A stretch of 44,365 nucleotides of DNA, from positions 1-44,365 of the forward strand of contig JAFAGC010000097.1 of the NCBI GenBank assembly GCA_023423065.1, in the 5' to 3' direction. Positions 33,513-41,948 of this stretch are shown piece by piece (positions within the stretch are counted from its first letter, which is position 1; each line of letters starts with the position of its first letter). The notes under the pieces were generated by a model. That model saw only the letters and a program-made list of their open reading frames with translations. It did not search any database and had not been told where the DNA came from. A program made the position numbers and the translations under genes. Source of the stretch: Pseudomonadota bacterium (lineage in GTDB: Bacteria; Pseudomonadota; Gammaproteobacteria; Steroidobacterales; Steroidobacteraceae).

Positions 33513-34894
33513 GCAGGCTGGTCGCGGTCTCGAATCGGGTTTCGGTCCCGAAGCGCGGCGCGTCGCCCGGCGGGCTCGTCGTCGGACTGCTCGCGGCGAT
33601 GCAGAGCCGCGGTGGACTGTGGTTCGGCTGGAGCGGCGAGACGACCAACCTCATCACGCCGCCGACCCTCGAACGCCGCGGCAACGTCGAATACGTGACC
33701 ACGAACATGGACGAGGCCGAATACAAGGCCTCGTACCTCGGTTTCTCGAACTCGGTGCTCTGGCCGCTGTTCCACAGCTTCATCAACGACTTCCGATACT
33801 CCGACCTGCAGTACGAGGCCTACCACCGCGCCAACTACCGCTTCGCCAACGAACTCGCGGGACTGCTCACACCCGACGACGTCATCTGGGTGCACGACTA
33901 TCACCTCATTCCGCTCGCGCAGAAGCTGCGCGACGCGGGCATGCGCCAGCCCGTCGGCTTCTTCCTGCACATCCCGTTTCCCGCGACCGAAATCCTGCGT
34001 GTGTTGCCGGTGTTCGCCGAGCTGCTGCGCGACCTGTTGGCGTACGACCTCATCGGCTTCCAGACGCGCACCGACCACGATGCGTTCCGCTCCGCGGTGA
34101 AACAAGTGTGGCCCGAGTCGGAGGTCACCGATTCGGCGATCTCGCTGAACGGACGCCGCGTGCTGACGCTCGTCTGCCCCATCGGCGTCGACGTCGATGC
34201 GATCCAGGCGCTGGCCGCGGAGGCCGTCCAGCAGGAGGAGTGCCGCAGGATGGTCGCCGGGTTGTTGGGCCGGCGGCTCATGGTGGGCGTAGACCGGCTC
34301 GACTACAGCAAGGGGCTGGTGCAGCGCTTCCGTGCGTACGAACGCTTCCTGGAAGCGCATCCCGAGAATCACAATCGCGTCACGTTCATGCAGATCGCGC
34401 CGCTGTCGCGCACCGACGTGCGCGCGTACTCGGAGATCCGGCGGGAGCTCGAGCAGGTGACGGGCCGCGCGAACGGGCGTTTCGGCGAGCCGGACTGGAC
34501 GCCGATCCGTTATCTCAACCGCAACTTCCCGCGCGACACGCTCATGGGATTCCTGCGTTGCGCGCTCATCGGCATCGTCACGCCGGTGCGCGACGGCATG
34601 AACCTCGTCGCGAAGGAATTCGTCGCCGCGCAGGACCCGGCCGATCCGGGCGTTCTCGTGTTGTCGAACTTCGCGGGAGCGGCGCACGAGCTCGGCAGCG
34701 CCGTGCTCGTGAATCCCTACGACATGCGCGGCGTGGCGCATGCCATCCAGCAGGCGCTCACGATGCCGCTCGAGGAGCGGCGCGAGCGCCACCAGTCGAT
34801 GCTGGCGGCGCTGCGCGCCAACAGCATGAACCGCTGGCACGGACGTTTCGTCGGCGCGCTCGACGACCTGCGCGGCAGCCTCGCCGCCGCCTAG
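33509..34894 (+). CDS. otsA: Trehalose-6-phosphate synthase
   Basis: 461 residues from a GTG that overlaps the otsB stop, with GAGAAGG upstream inside otsB. GT20 features include LVAVSNRVS, WFGWSGE, VWVHDYHL-type IWVHDYHLIPL, FFLHIPFPATEI, VDRLDYSKGL and PVRDGMNLVAKEFVA, covering the UDP-glucose and glucose-6-phosphate sites. It joins glucose from UDP-glucose to glucose-6-phosphate. The expected N-terminal KKGGLA-type loop reads PKRGASPGGLV. With OtsB it makes trehalose as an osmo- or desiccation protectant, in contrast with the periplasmic trehalase at 16837. Confidence 0.95.
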   Translation: MSRLVAVSNRVSVPKRGASPGGLVVGLLAAMQSRGGLWFGWSGETTNLITPPTLERRGNVEYVTTNMDEAEYKASYLGFSNSVLWPLFHSFINDFRYSDLQYEAYHRANYRFANELAGLLTPDDVIWVHDYHLIPLAQKLRDAGMRQPVGFFLHIPFPATEILRVLPVFAELLRDLLAYDLIGFQTRTDHDAFRSAVKQVWPESEVTDSAISLNGRRVLTLVCPIGVDVDAIQALAAEAVQQEECRRMVAGLLGRRLMVGVDRLDYSKGLVQRFRAYERFLEAHPENHNRVTFMQIAPLSRTDVRAYSEIRRELEQVTGRANGRFGEPDWTPIRYLNRNFPRDTLMGFLRCALIGIVTPVRDGMNLVAKEFVAAQDPADPGVLVLSNFAGAAHELGSAVLVNPYDMRGVAHAIQQALTMPLEERRERHQSMLAALRANSMNRWHGRFVGALDDLRGSLAAA

Positions 34895-35407
34895 CTAGTC
34901 GAGCTTGATGTCCGTGACGTAATACTTCGGCAGTTCGTTCTCGCCGTTCTGCAGCCAGAAGCCGTCGATCGGCTGGTCCTCGACGCCGAGCGTCACGAGC
35001 GGGATTTCGACCTTGGTCCAGCCGGTGTTCTTGAACTTGACCGGCCGGCCTTCGCCGATGACCTTGCCGTCGGTCAGGGCGAACAGCCGCACCTCGGCAT
35101 CGGGCACCGATGCCTGGATCAGGAACGAAATCTTCTTGTAGTCGGAGCCGGTGAACGGCGCGTGATGCAGGTACAGCGCCTGCCACGGAGCGGACTCGAC
35201 CTTGATCGGCCGGCGCGGACTTCCGCCGAGCTCGATGCTGAGCTCGGTCTTCGCCCAGCTCCAGTTTTCCCAGCCGTTCTGGAGCACCGTGTCGTAGACG
35301 ATCATTTCGCCGACATCGGCTTTCTTGTCGTCCGCGGAAATCGTCGGACCGCCGAGCGCCAGCATCGCGCCCGTGACGAACGCGACGTACAGACTCTTCT
35401 TGTTCAT
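34895..35407 (-). CDS. Small exported beta-rich (jelly-roll-like) protein, possible carbohydrate binder
   Basis: 170 residues with a signal peptide (KKSLYVAFVTGAMLALGGPTISA). The mature part is strand-rich: MIVYDTVLQNGWENWSWAKTEL, YLHHAPFTGSDYKKISFLIQ and PVKFKNTGWTKVEIPL resemble jelly-roll carbohydrate-binding modules. GGGGGGAG lies right before the ATG. It follows the GH5 gene on the same strand by 95 bases, so a role in glucan binding is inferred. No named CBM family is claimed. Its stop codon abuts the otsA stop directly (TAG|CTA). Confidence 0.7.
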   Translation of the reverse strand: MNKKSLYVAFVTGAMLALGGPTISADDKKADVGEMIVYDTVLQNGWENWSWAKTELSIELGGSPRRPIKVESAPWQALYLHHAPFTGSDYKKISFLIQASVPDAEVRLFALTDGKVIGEGRPVKFKNTGWTKVEIPLVTLGVEDQPIDGFWLQNGENELPKYYVTDIKLD

Positions 35408-35502
35408 CTCTCCCCCCGAGCAGCAATAAACAAAACAAAAGAAAGAAAGGCCGAGACTGGCATGGCGCCCGTCCCGGCCGCAAGACTCCTCGATCGGCGG
35501 GG

Positions 35503-37911
35503 TTATCTGCCCCAGAGTCTGTTCAGCAAATTTGTCTTCCGCTGGTCGAACGGCCGCCATTCGCCCCAGCCCGATTCGTTGCTGATCGGGTCATAGGCGT
35601 GGCCGTACCAGCCGGCGGTGTCGCCGGATTCCGGATTGATGGACCAGTAGCAGCCCTCGATGCCTTTCTCGACCATGTAATCGACGAAGGCGTCCTGCCA
35701 TTGCCCGTCCACACCCGGCGTGATGTGGCTCCAGCGGTTGCGGTCGCGGATGCTCGCCTGCCCGAGCGGCCAATCCAGGTTGCCGCCGAACTCACCCACG
35801 ACGATCGCGTAGTTCTGCTGCTTGAGGTAGCCGAAGTGCTCCTCCCAGCCCTGCCGCAGCAGCGTCGGGTTGATCACGATGTTGCAGTCGGCATCGCCGG
35901 CCGCGTCGCCTTCGAGCCCGGTGCATTGCGTCTGCGCGGGATCCATGAACATCCGCTGCACGAACACCGACGGACCGTAGGTGTGCGGCGAGAACACGAG
36001 CTGCGACTTTGGAACGTCGATCGGGTTCGTGCCGGCCTCGAACAGGTTCTCGCCCCAGTTGGGGTTGGAGAAATCGACGCCGTGCGGCTGCGGCGACACC
36101 GTCGACGGCGTGCCGTCCTGCGTGCCCGCGTTCGTGCCGATGCCCTGCACGAAGAGCAACAGGTTCGGATTCACCGAGTTGATCGCGGCGTACGCCTGTT
36201 CGGTCAGCGACTTCCACTCCGCCCAGGTGTAATCGTGCGGCTCGTTGAAGATGTCGATGCCGATGATGTTGTCCACGCCGAGCGCGGGGCCGAGGCCCGC
36301 GAGCGTGCGCAGATTGTCGAGCCACATCGTGGTGTCGTACGGATGCGAGGTGGTCACCGAGGGCGGATTGAGGGTCGCCGCGCACGAGTAGTTCTCGCGC
36401 TTGAAGTCGTAGTTGTCGCGGTCCGCATCGGACCACGGCGGCCGCGCATCGAAGCGGCCCGCGCGCCAGCCGATGTAGTTGGAGCACGAATGCACGTCGA
36501 GCATGACCTCGATGTTGGCCGCGTCGGCCGCGCGGATCATCGTCTCGAGCGCGAGCCGCGAATTGGCGATGCGCACCGACGAATGATTCTTGAGCACGGT
36601 GCCCGTGCCCTGCGGATCGTTCGGATTCAGCGTCTGCGGGACGAGCGGCAGGCGGATCACGTTGATGCCCATGCCGGAGATCTCCTGCATGGTCTGCGCG
36701 ATCGTCCGGCCGGTGCCCTGGCCGCCGTTGGCCCAGGACGTGTTGCCGATGTACTGCTCCATCGCGGCGCCGCTCGGGTTCACCGGGTCGTTCGAGGGTT
36801 CATGCCGTCCCTCGAGGCCGAACCAGGATCCGCAGCGCACCGGGAACAACTCGCCGTTCTTCGTGATGCGTCCCTGCGAGTTCACGCGGAACAGCGCGTT
36901 GGTCCCGGTGGTGCGGCTGACTACCATGGAGCCCGCGGTGTAACCGGAGGACGTGCCGGTGAACGTCGAACTGGCGGCCGTCGTGCCGGCCGCCGCGGTG
37001 AACGTCACGCTGACGCCGGTGTTCCAGTTGGTGCCGTTGAGCTGCACGCTGGCGGGCGAATGCGATATCGCGGTGCTGCCGGTGCGGGCGATCGCGACCG
37101 TGACCGTGCCGGCGGGCGCGGCGCTCAGCCGCACCGACGACGTGCCGCTCTGGCCGCCCGCGATCGACAACGTCGACGGCGTGAAGCCGATCGAGGGCGT
37201 CTGCGCCGTGCCGATCGAGAACGACACCGTCGCGACGGCGCTCAGTTGCGGATTGCCGTTGTCGAACGCGGTCGCCGACGCGGTGTGCGCGCCGGGCCCG
37301 AGGCCGGTCGCCGCGAACGAATACGGCGAACTCGTGTCGGTGGCGACCAGGGTTCCATCGACGCGGAACTCGACTCGTTGCACGCCGCCCGTATCGGTCG
37401 CGGTGGCCGCGAGGTTCACGCTGGTCGTGCCCGCCGGGAACTGCTGGTTGCTGGTCGGCGAGGTCATCGTCACGGTCGGCGGCGTGTTGGTGGGCGGCGC
37501 GCCGCACACCGTGCCGTTCAACGTGAACGCGGCGGGCGGGTTGTTGGCGCCGCTGAAGGTGCCGTTGAAACCGACGGTGAAGCTTTGTCCGCTCGGAATG
37601 GCCTGGTTCCATGCGGCGTTGGACGAAATCGTCAGCGTCGAACTGTTCGCGGGCTGCGAGAAAGCCACGGGCCAGCCGTTCTGCAGGCGCTGCCCGTTCG
37701 GGAAATTGAACGTGAGCGTCCAGCCATTCGTGATGGACGGACCGTTGTTGGTGATGACGAGGTTGGCGCCGAAGCCATTGCCTCCGACCCACGTGGGCCA
37801 TGTGTAAGTGACGGTGCAGCTGGGTGACTGCGCGAGCGCATCCGGCGCGTGGCTGAATGCCAGGACCAGGGCCGCGCAGCACCACAGCAGGTTCTTCGAT
37901 GAACGGGCCAT
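35503..37911 (-). CDS. Secreted GH5 glucanase (cellulase) with N-terminal CBM2
   Basis: 802 residues. A signal peptide ending DALA is followed by a CBM2-type module (about 30-130; conserved Trp in TWVGGNGF, NGWTLTFNF and NAAWNQAI, Cys at both ends), two Ig-like modules (about 140-235 and 240-335) and a GH5 catalytic domain. Glu557 in DIFNEPHDY is the predicted acid/base and Glu707 in VVGEFGG the nucleophile; SPHTYGP supplies another active-site residue. It should cut beta-1,4-glucan outside the cell. AGGAGG lies about 10 bases before the ATG at 37911. The CBM2 at the N-terminus and Thr/Ser/Pro-rich linkers are typical of secreted enzymes. Confidence 0.93.
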   Translation of the reverse strand: MARSSKNLLWCCAALVLAFSHAPDALAQSPSCTVTYTWPTWVGGNGFGANLVITNNGPSITNGWTLTFNFPNGQRLQNGWPVAFSQPANSSTLTISSNAAWNQAIPSGQSFTVGFNGTFSGANNPPAAFTLNGTVCGAPPTNTPPTVTMTSPTSNQQFPAGTTSVNLAATATDTGGVQRVEFRVDGTLVATDTSSPYSFAATGLGPGAHTASATAFDNGNPQLSAVATVSFSIGTAQTPSIGFTPSTLSIAGGQSGTSSVRLSAAPAGTVTVAIARTGSTAISHSPASVQLNGTNWNTGVSVTFTAAAGTTAASSTFTGTSSGYTAGSMVVSRTTGTNALFRVNSQGRITKNGELFPVRCGSWFGLEGRHEPSNDPVNPSGAAMEQYIGNTSWANGGQGTGRTIAQTMQEISGMGINVIRLPLVPQTLNPNDPQGTGTVLKNHSSVRIANSRLALETMIRAADAANIEVMLDVHSCSNYIGWRAGRFDARPPWSDADRDNYDFKRENYSCAATLNPPSVTTSHPYDTTMWLDNLRTLAGLGPALGVDNIIGIDIFNEPHDYTWAEWKSLTEQAYAAINSVNPNLLLFVQGIGTNAGTQDGTPSTVSPQPHGVDFSNPNWGENLFEAGTNPIDVPKSQLVFSPHTYGPSVFVQRMFMDPAQTQCTGLEGDAAGDADCNIVINPTLLRQGWEEHFGYLKQQNYAIVVGEFGGNLDWPLGQASIRDRNRWSHITPGVDGQWQDAFVDYMVEKGIEGCYWSINPESGDTAGWYGHAYDPISNESGWGEWRPFDQRKTNLLNRLWGR

Positions 37912-37993
37912 GATGCGTTCTCCTCCTGAAAACGACGATGTCGACGTCCCGGCGAAGTTGTTAGACGGGACTTCCCTGTCAGCGGCCAATAAA

Positions 37994-38007
37994 TGACGCG
38001 CGCGTCA
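37994..38007. promoter_or_regulatory. 14-bp perfect palindrome upstream of the GH5 gene
   Basis: TGACGCGCGCGTCA reads the same on both strands and lies 83 bases upstream of the GH5 start, in a 203-base intergenic region. It fits a dimeric regulator site for the GH5 gene or the DUF3313 operon end, though alternating GC tracts form palindromes easily in this DNA. Confidence 0.35.
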
Positions 38008-38114
38008 CGCGCTGTCCATAAGTGATTCCCGATAAGGAGAAACCCTGTCTGTCCGGTTGTCTCGCCGGCTGTCCGTGTTCACTGCGTCAATGAACGACGC
38101 CCGCGCGGATTCGA

Positions 38115-38783
38115 CTAGTTAGTGGCGGGAGGAGGGGCCGATCGGGCCGCGTCGAGCGCGTTGCGCAGCAGCCGGGCCCAGAGTTCGAAGGACTGCGCGC
38201 CTTCGTTCACGTTCCCGGCCTGGCTCATCACGCGCAGGTCGCCGGTCTGGCGGCCCATGCTGTGATCGAGCGCGCGCGCCAGCAACGCGCCGCTCTGCGA
38301 ATCGTGCAGCTCGGCGCGCAGCGTCATGTCGCTCGCCGAAACGTTGAAGGTGCGTTCCGCGTCCGAGCTCGGCGACGTGGGAGACGTGACCGTCAGTTCC
38401 AGTATGGATGCATTGACGCGCAACACGTCGGGCCCGGGCGCGTCGACCACGGGATACCCGCCCTTGTCCTCGAGTTCGCTCGCGAAGACCGCGCGAAAAC
38501 CGTCTGCCGCGCGCTGGCGGATCCGTGCGATGTCGGCCGCGGTCACGCCGGGCTGCGTCTGCCAGCCGCCGCGGAACGTGACCTCGACGTCGTCGATCAG
38601 GACCTTGCGGTATTTCTCGAGCGACGTGCCGGGCATGACGAACAACACGTCGACCTGCGGGCGCGTCACGCGCACGAGGCCGTCATCGGATTTTTCCTGC
38701 TTCGGGACGACCTGCGTACAGGCGGCGAGGCTTGCCGCGACCATGGCCGCGATACATCCCGTCATCCGCGATCGGACGCCCAT
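38115..38783 (-). CDS. DUF3313-like lipoprotein
   Basis: 222 residues with lipobox SLAAC (Cys at about 22). VTRPQVDVLFVMPGTSLEKYRKVLIDDVEVTF near the N-terminus and a C-terminal LLARALDHSMGRQ and ELWARLLRNALDAA region fit DUF3313 envelope lipoproteins of unknown role. The ATG lies one base after the stop of the upstream SYLF gene (TGAAATG), so the two are coupled. ATG at 38765 is an alternative start. Confidence 0.82.
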   Translation of the reverse strand: MGVRSRMTGCIAAMVAASLAACTQVVPKQEKSDDGLVRVTRPQVDVLFVMPGTSLEKYRKVLIDDVEVTFRGGWQTQPGVTAADIARIRQRAADGFRAVFASELEDKGGYPVVDAPGPDVLRVNASILELTVTSPTSPSSDAERTFNVSASDMTLRAELHDSQSGALLARALDHSMGRQTGDLRVMSQAGNVNEGAQSFELWARLLRNALDAARSAPPPATN

Positions 38784-38784
38784 T

Positions 38785-39360
38785 TCAGGACTTCGACTTC
38801 GAGCGCGGCGTGTAGTCGTACTTCTGCCCGGCGAGCGACGCTTCGTACATCGCGCCGCCTTTCACGATCGTGAAGACCGCCATGCCCTTGTGATACTTGC
38901 CCACCGTCTTCGCATCCTTCTTGCCGCCGGACATGCCTGCCGACTTGCCGGCGGTGCCGGCCTCGGCGCCCGCGGAGGCGGTGATGGCCACGGCGTTCAC
39001 GCCGGCGCCGAACTCGAAGTTGCCGCTCGTGAATTCATCGAAGGCGCGCTTGTCCTGAAAGAACACGATCTGGCTGTAGGCCTGGCCGCCGGCCTGAAAT
39101 CCCACGCTCAACTTGGAAACCTTCGCGTCGCCGACGTACTCGCCCTGCTCGTACACCTGGCCCTTGCCGTGAGCGCCGCCCACGACGAAGCCCGCCTTGC
39201 CGACGGTCGGAAAGACCGCGTAGCCGTAGCTGTTGTCGAAGAATTCCGCGCTCTGGCCCGAGTTCTTGAAGAGCTCGACGGTGTCGGCGTAGGGATCTCC
39301 CGCGGTGGCGGGGCCGGCGAGGGCGAGTGTCGCGACGAGCAACAGGGTTGCGCTTCTCAT
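38785..39360 (-). CDS. Exported SYLF (Ysc84-type lipid-binding) domain protein
   Basis: 191 residues. A signal peptide (SATLLLVATLALAGPATA) is followed by a SYLF domain: SYGYAVFPTVGKAGFVVGGAHGKG, SVGFQAGGQAYSQIVFF and KYHKGMAVFTIVKGGAMYEASLAG are its usual segments. Such domains bind phosphoinositide-like lipids in eukaryotes; in bacteria they are exported and their ligand is unknown. A Lys/Gly/Ser-rich insertion (GTAGKSAGMSGGKKDAK) breaks the domain. AAGGAG is 6 bases before the ATG. Confidence 0.88.
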   Translation of the reverse strand: MRSATLLLVATLALAGPATAGDPYADTVELFKNSGQSAEFFDNSYGYAVFPTVGKAGFVVGGAHGKGQVYEQGEYVGDAKVSKLSVGFQAGGQAYSQIVFFQDKRAFDEFTSGNFEFGAGVNAVAITASAGAEAGTAGKSAGMSGGKKDAKTVGKYHKGMAVFTIVKGGAMYEASLAGQKYDYTPRSKSKS

Positions 39361-39495
39361 GATCCGCTCCTTGGCGTCGAAAAGACGCGCGCTGGCCGCA
39401 GGATAGGAACGGCGGTGCGAAAGCGGCCATGGCACCTTGGTCTCACGTCGGCTTCCTGAAATACTCCGCGCCCGGCAATCACTGGAGCCCGGCCG

Positions 39496-40278
39496 ATGCC
39501 TCGCACGAATCTCCTGGTCCTGGCGCTCGCGCTCGGCGTGGGCATCGCCGCGCCGGCCTGCGCCGAAGAATGGCGCGACCTGTTCAACGGCAGGGATCTC
39601 GCCGGCTGGACGCCCAAGATCAACAAGCATCCGCTCGGCGAGAACTACGCCGATACGTTCCGCGTGGAAGATGGCGTCATCAAGGTCAGTTACGACAAGT
39701 ACGCGAAATTCGAGGACCGGTTCGGGCACCTGTACACGAACCTGCCGTATTCACGCTACATCCTGCGGCTCGAGTACCGGTTCACGGGCAAGGCGATCGA
39801 GGACGCGCCGCACTGGGCCAAGCTCAACAGCGGGGTCATGGTGCATTCGCAATCGCCGCTGAGCCTCAGGCTCGACCAGGGATTTCCGGTCAGCATGGAG
39901 TTCCAGTTCCTCGCCGCCGGCGCGACGGCCGGGACGCAGACCGGGAACGCGGTGTCGCCCGGCACGCACCTCGAGCGGGGCGGCAAACTCGTCACCGATC
40001 ACATCATCGATGCGAAGTCGACGCTGTCGCCGCTCGATCAATGGGTGAAGGCCGAGATCGAAGTGCGCGGCAACGAGGAGATCATCCAGCGGATCGATGG
40101 CGTGGAAGTGATGCGCTACCAGCGGCCGCAGCTCGATCCCGCGGACCCGGATGCGGCGCGGCTGCTCGCGGCAGGCGCGCCGCTGCAATTGTCGTTCGGC
40201 CACATCGCGCTGCAGGCGGAGAGCCAGCCCATCTGGTTCCGCAACATCCGGATCAAGTCGCTGGAAGACCGGCCGTGA
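39496..40278 (+). CDS. Exported DUF1080 (3-keto-disaccharide hydrolase-like) protein
   Basis: 260 residues with a signal peptide (LLVLALALGVGIAAPACA). WRDLFNGRDLAGWTPK, FRVEDGVIKV and YILRLEYRF mark the DUF1080 concanavalin-like fold, and NSGVMVHSQ and SMEFQFLA the putative active-site side. Members cleave 3-keto-glycosides or bind sugars. It could act on trehalose-like or cellulose-derived sugars here, by inference. GGAG lies about 8 bases before the ATG. It ends in a GTGA overlap with epmB. Confidence 0.85.
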   Translation: MPRTNLLVLALALGVGIAAPACAEEWRDLFNGRDLAGWTPKINKHPLGENYADTFRVEDGVIKVSYDKYAKFEDRFGHLYTNLPYSRYILRLEYRFTGKAIEDAPHWAKLNSGVMVHSQSPLSLRLDQGFPVSMEFQFLAAGATAGTQTGNAVSPGTHLERGGKLVTDHIIDAKSTLSPLDQWVKAEIEVRGNEEIIQRIDGVEVMRYQRPQLDPADPDAARLLAAGAPLQLSFGHIALQAESQPIWFRNIRIKSLEDRP

Positions 40279-41285
40279 CGCAAGCCGCATGGCAGCGGGA
40301 GCTGGCCCGTGCGATCACCAGGCCGGAGGAATTGATCGCCGAGCTCGGCCTCGACGTCGAACTACTCGCGCCCGCGCGCGCGGCGGCGGCGAAGTTCGCG
40401 CTGCGAGTCCCGCGCGGCTACGTCGCCCGCATGCGCCGCGGCGACATCGACGATCCGCTGCTGCGCCAGGTGCTGCCGGTCGCGAACGAGACGGTCGAAA
40501 CCGAGGGGTTCATTCCGGATCCGCTGCACGAGGCCGCGGCCGTGCGCGCGCCGAACCTGCTGCGGAAATACAGCGGGCGCGCGCTGCTCATCACGACGCA
40601 GGCCTGCGCGATTCATTGCCGCTACTGTTTCCGGCGCGAGTTTCCCTACGCGGAACAGGTCGCCGAGCAGGCGGCGGACGAAACGGCGGGGCGCTGGGGC
40701 GCCGCGCTCGCGGCCATCGCCGCGGATGCCGGCATCGAGGAAGTGATCCTGAGCGGCGGCGACCCGCTGTCGCTGAACGATGCGCGCCTCGCGTTCCTCA
40801 CGAATTCCCTGTGCGCGATCCCCCACGTGCGCCGCATTCGCGTGCACACGCGTCAGCCTGTCGTGCTGCCGTCGCGTGTCGACGACGGACTCGTCGAGTG
40901 GCTGCGTGGCATCAAACTACCCACCGTCGTGGTCATCCACGCGAATCATCCGAACGAGATCGACGCCGAGGTGCGCGCCGCCTGCCTCAGGCTGCGGGGC
41001 GCCGGCGTGACGGTGCTCAACCAGTCGGTGCTGCTCGCGGGCGTCAACGACGACGTCGATACGCTGAAGCGCCTGTCGGCCGCGCTCGTGGAGGCGGGCG
41101 TTTTGCCTTATTACCTGCACCTGCCGGACCGGGTTCGAGGCACCGCGCATTTCGACGTCGAAGAGCGCCGGGCCCAGGAGCTGATCCGCCAGCTGGGAAA
41201 CCAGGTTTCGGGCTACCTGGTGCCCCGGCTGGTGCGCGAAGTGCCGGGCGCGCCGGCCAAGATGCCGAGTTACCCCGCCGCCTGA
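40275..41285 (+). CDS. epmB: EF-P beta-lysylation protein EpmB (lysine 2,3-aminomutase)
   Basis: 336 residues from a GTG overlapping the previous stop. It is a radical SAM enzyme with CAIHCRYC (C111, C115, C118) holding the iron-sulfur cluster, a GGDPL motif and HANHPNEI. Length and the missing C-terminal extension fit EpmB rather than clostridial KamA. It converts (S)-alpha-lysine to (R)-beta-lysine for attachment to elongation factor P by EpmA, relieving ribosome stalling on polyproline. Neither epmA nor efp is in the window. Pairing with an exported DUF1080 protein is odd for this housekeeping gene. Confidence 0.92.
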   Translation: MTQAAWQRELARAITRPEELIAELGLDVELLAPARAAAAKFALRVPRGYVARMRRGDIDDPLLRQVLPVANETVETEGFIPDPLHEAAAVRAPNLLRKYSGRALLITTQACAIHCRYCFRREFPYAEQVAEQAADETAGRWGAALAAIAADAGIEEVILSGGDPLSLNDARLAFLTNSLCAIPHVRRIRVHTRQPVVLPSRVDDGLVEWLRGIKLPTVVVIHANHPNEIDAEVRAACLRLRGAGVTVLNQSVLLAGVNDDVDTLKRLSAALVEAGVLPYYLHLPDRVRGTAHFDVEERRAQELIRQLGNQVSGYLVPRLVREVPGAPAKMPSYPAA

Positions 41286-41347
41286 AGCCCGGCGCCGGGG
41301 TACGGCGCGTTTCCGGGGTATTCTGGGCGGGACCCGTTCCGACGACC

Positions 41348-41369
41348 CATTCCAAGAACTCATTCCAAG
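41348..41369 (+). repeat. Direct repeat CATTCCAAG x2 upstream of the ECF sigma gene
   Basis: CATTCCAAG occurs at 41348-41356 and 41361-41369, period 13 bases, with a related CGTTCC at 41335-41340. GGAAAG/CTTTCC (41369-41383) forms a short dyad next to it. This lies 50-75 bases before the sigma gene, where an activator site or autoregulated promoter would be expected. No clear -10/-35 pair was recognised. Confidence 0.35.
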
Positions 41370-41420
41370 GAAAGGGGCTTTCCCTCCGTCCAACGACTGG
41401 GAGACGGCGACACACACCGG

Positions 41421-41948
41421 ATGGACGTACAGGCACTCATTCGCAGGGCTCAGGGCGGGGACTCGGAATCCTTCGCCGAGCTCGTGGATCTGCACTACGA
41501 CACTATCTACCGCTTCGCATGGAAGTGGTGTGGCCACGAGGCGAACGCGCAGGACATCGCGCAGCTCGCCTGCATCAAGCTCGCCGCCAGCCTGGGACAG
41601 TTTCGCTTCGAGTCGGCTTTCACGAGCTGGCTCTACCGTCTCGTGATCAATTGCGCGCAGGACTGGCAACGCGGCCAGAGGCGCCACGATCACGACGACA
41701 TCGGCGAAGGGGAAAACGTGACGACGTCCTCGCCGGCCGAAGACCGCATCTATCTATTGCAGGTCCTCGAGCAGCTGGAGGACATCGGTGAAGGAATGAA
41801 GGAAACGGCCTTGCTGGTGCACTCGGAGGGGATGAGTCATGCGGAGGCGGGCGCCGTGCTCGGCGTCTCGGAGTCCACGATCTCGTGGCGGCTGCACACC
41901 ATCCGCAGGCACCTGCGACAGCGCGAAACGCAGAGCGTCACCCTATGA
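41421..41948 (+). CDS. ECF-type RNA polymerase sigma factor
   Basis: 175 residues. Region 2 covers about 5-75 (AELVDLHYDTIYRFAWKWCGHEANAQDIAQ) and region 4 about 115-170 (MSHAEAGAVLGVSESTISWRLHTIRRHL). Region 3 is absent, as in ECF factors. Its stop overlaps the start of the vWA gene (ATGA), so the two are made together. In such pairs the downstream membrane protein usually controls the sigma factor; here that partner is a YfbK-type protein rather than a standard zinc anti-sigma factor. No good ribosome site precedes the ATG at 41421. Confidence 0.9.
   Translation: MDVQALIRRAQGGDSESFAELVDLHYDTIYRFAWKWCGHEANAQDIAQLACIKLAASLGQFRFESAFTSWLYRLVINCAQDWQRGQRRHDHDDIGEGENVTTSSPAEDRIYLLQVLEQLEDIGEGMKETALLVHSEGMSHAEAGAVLGVSESTISWRLHTIRRHLRQRETQSVTL

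Noticed and set aside
35599..37827. 742-residue plus-strand frame opposite the GH5 gene
   Set aside because: Antisense shadow; Arg/Ala-rich with no motif, while the minus strand has a complete enzyme.
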